Source: JANWHZ01 sp035545555 (lineage in GTDB: Bacteria > Patescibacteriota > Saccharimonadia > Saccharimonadales > UBA4665). From it: 31,734 nucleotides of DNA. This document shows, piece after piece, positions 30,881 to 31,734 of the stretch. The DNA lies in assembly GCA_035545555.1 (NCBI GenBank), contig DASZYD010000019.1:1-31734 (forward strand). The letters are read 5' to 3'. A program made the translations under genes and the position numbers. Position 1 is the first letter of the stretch. Each line of letters opens with the position of its first letter. The notes below the pieces were generated by a model. It was not told the DNA's origin. It saw only the letters and a list, made by a program, of their open reading frames with translations, and made no database searches.

Positions 30881-31288
30881 ATGGAACCAGCAACCACCCG
30901 ACCAACCAACCACCGCGGCAAGCGCGTTCTCTGTATCGAGGATGAGTACTTCATCAGCGAGCTCTATGCCCGAGCGTTCAAGAAGGGCGGCTACGACGCC
31001 GACTTCGAGACCGACGGCCAAAAGGGCCTGGCCAAGGCCCAGACCAACCAGTACGACATCATCCTCATCGACCTGATGGTGCCCACCATCGACGGCATCG
31101 AGATTCTGCACACACTGCGCGACCCGGCCAAAACACCACAGCTGAAGGCCAAGGTCATTATCATCACCAATCTTGAGCAGCGCGAGGAAGTCCGCGGCGA
31201 CATCGAACGTCAGGCCGACGGCTACCTCATCAAAGCCGAGATTACCCCCCACGAACTCGTCGAATTCCTCGATCACTTAGATGTGTAG
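30881..31288 (+). CDS. Receiver-only response regulator
   Basis: A 135-residue CheY-like receiver domain with no output domain. The acidic pocket is E20-D21, the phospho-acceptor D64 (IILIDLMVP), T96 (IIITN) the switch Thr and K118 (YLIKAE) the conserved Lys. AGGAGGT (30869-30875), formed by the end of the kinase gene, is five bases from ATG 30881; this decides the start, although the frame is open much further upstream inside the kinase gene. Without a DNA-binding domain it must act by protein contacts or relay phosphate onward. Its partner is very likely the kinase encoded five bases upstream. Confidence 0.95.
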   Translation: MEPATTRPTNHRGKRVLCIEDEYFISELYARAFKKGGYDADFETDGQKGLAKAQTNQYDIILIDLMVPTIDGIEILHTLRDPAKTPQLKAKVIIITNLEQREEVRGDIERQADGYLIKAEITPHELVEFLDHLDV

Positions 31289-31292
31289 GGCC

Positions 31293-31349
31293 GTTAGATC
31301 ATTTGACGGCGGGTGATAAGCGCTATATGGTGTACGTAGGAAATCTAAC
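31293..31349 (+). promoter_or_regulatory. Promoter region of the MMPL gene with flanking inverted repeat
   Basis: TTGACG (31303-31308) with TATGGT at 17-base spacing (31326-31331) or TATATG at 15 bases. GTTAGAT (31293-31299) and ATCTAAC (31343-31349) flank it as 7-bp inverted arms, which could be a repressor operator or an mRNA-end hairpin of the upstream operon. Confidence 0.4.
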
Positions 31350-31366
31350 AGCCAAAGGAGCTTCTG

Positions 31367-31734
31367 GTGCTCAATAAACTCGGATCGTTCGTTGCCACAT
31401 ATCGCTGGTGGGTCATCGGTGCCTGGATCGTACTGGCCATCGCTATCACCGTCTTTTCGCCGAAGCTCAGCAGTGTGACCAGCAGCGACCAGACCAGCTT
31501 CCTGCCAAGCAAGTACGAGACGGTTCAGGCCCAGCACATCGCCGAAAAGGCGTTTCCGGCAACCAAAAATGATGTCGAGATCCTGCTCGTAGAACGCCAG
31601 GACGGCAATGTACTGACCGCCGGCGACAAGCAGGCGGTCCAGGCATTCGCCGGCAACTTGCAGGCCAAACACCTGCCGAGCGTCGCCGCGGTGGTTGCGT
31701 CGCCGCAGGCGGTGTCAGCCGACGGCACCGCGCA
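31367..31734 (+). CDS. MMPL-family (RND-type) transporter, N-terminal part
   Basis: GTG at 31367 with AAAGGAG six bases before it opens a frame that runs off the window (122 codons). The start MLNKLGSFVATYRWWVIGAWIVLAIAITVFSPKLSSVTSSDQTSFLP is typical of actinobacterial-type MMPL transporters: a basic N-terminus, TM1 near residues 14-32, then an external domain beginning with the S-SD-x-x-FLP motif and an amphipathic AEKAFP segment. Family members export lipids or other hydrophobic compounds using the proton gradient. The substrate cannot be told. The neighbouring two-component genes might regulate it, but it has its own promoter-like sequence. Confidence 0.88.
   Translation, partial: MLNKLGSFVATYRWWVIGAWIVLAIAITVFSPKLSSVTSSDQTSFLPSKYETVQAQHIAEKAFPATKNDVEILLVERQDGNVLTAGDKQAVQAFAGNLQAKHLPSVAAVVASPQAVSADGTA

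Noticed and set aside
1..31734. An alternative genetic code (UGA read as Gly, as in some Patescibacteria)
   Set aside because: TGA ends several genes at the expected family length or in ATGA overlaps (15396-15398, 17783-17785, 22075-22077, 9607-9609 on the minus strand).
1..31734. CRISPR arrays, insertion sequences, prophage genes or attachment sites
   Set aside because: No spaced direct repeats, transposase or integrase genes, or duplicated tRNA ends were seen near the three tRNA genes.

Overview
The window is a gene-dense stretch (roughly 58-60% GC by eye) from a bacterium that reads TGA as stop (for example at 15396-15398, 17783-17785 and 22075-22077). The gene content fits the Patescibacteria/CPR, most likely a Saccharibacteria (TM7) relative: a sortase with a long cytoplasmic head, a single-pass PEGA protein, a standalone VKOR, a DUF3048 protein, a membrane-anchored Clp-like AAA+ protein and a receiver-only response regulator. 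The taxonomic call is an inference from content; no 16S gene or ribosomal protein gene is present. There are no mobile elements, phage genes or CRISPR arrays.

Layout. 1-1400: a YbjQ-type gene (cut by the window edge), an unrecognised gene and tRNA-Glu, all on the minus strand. 1499-1958: a small RRM RNA-binding protein with an unusual leader (a possible 49-codon upstream ORF plus a hairpin covering the ribosome binding site). 2045-5068: pgl-gnd-zwf, the whole oxidative branch of the pentose phosphate pathway in one operon. 5083-8361: a MarP-like membrane serine protease, VKOR and an NRAMP-family transporter, each with its own promoter. 8369-10488: a MacB-type ABC transporter on the minus strand. 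10667-10756: tRNA-Ser. 10808-14993: a secreted glycoside-hydrolase-like protein ending in a dockerin, overlapping a gene for a membrane-anchored cohesin protein. 15036-17785: a small membrane protein coupled to a double AAA+ protein. 17812-19404 (minus): a UMP-kinase paralogue and pyrH. 19454-22077: exonuclease III, then a MazG-like / CYTH / NAD(P)HX-dehydratase-like operon. 22099-22183: tRNA-Leu. 22248-26497: sortase, PEGA protein and a His-rich membrane protein. 26546 to the end: gltX, a DUF3048 protein, histidine kinase, response regulator and the start of an MMPL transporter.

Two observations stand out. First, the adjacent dockerin and cohesin genes look like a self-contained two-part cell-surface system: a secreted enzyme-like protein and its membrane receptor. 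Second, many genes that open a transcription unit have a TAnAAT-type -10 box ending only 6-13 bases before the start codon and no Shine-Dalgarno sequence, whereas most genes inside operons have strong AGGAG-type sites. This points to widespread leaderless or near-leaderless mRNAs.

The surface and envelope theme (protease, VKOR, sortase, cohesin/dockerin, ABC exporter, MMPL) suits an episymbiont or surface-attached lifestyle. The pentose phosphate operon would supply NADPH and pentose phosphates.
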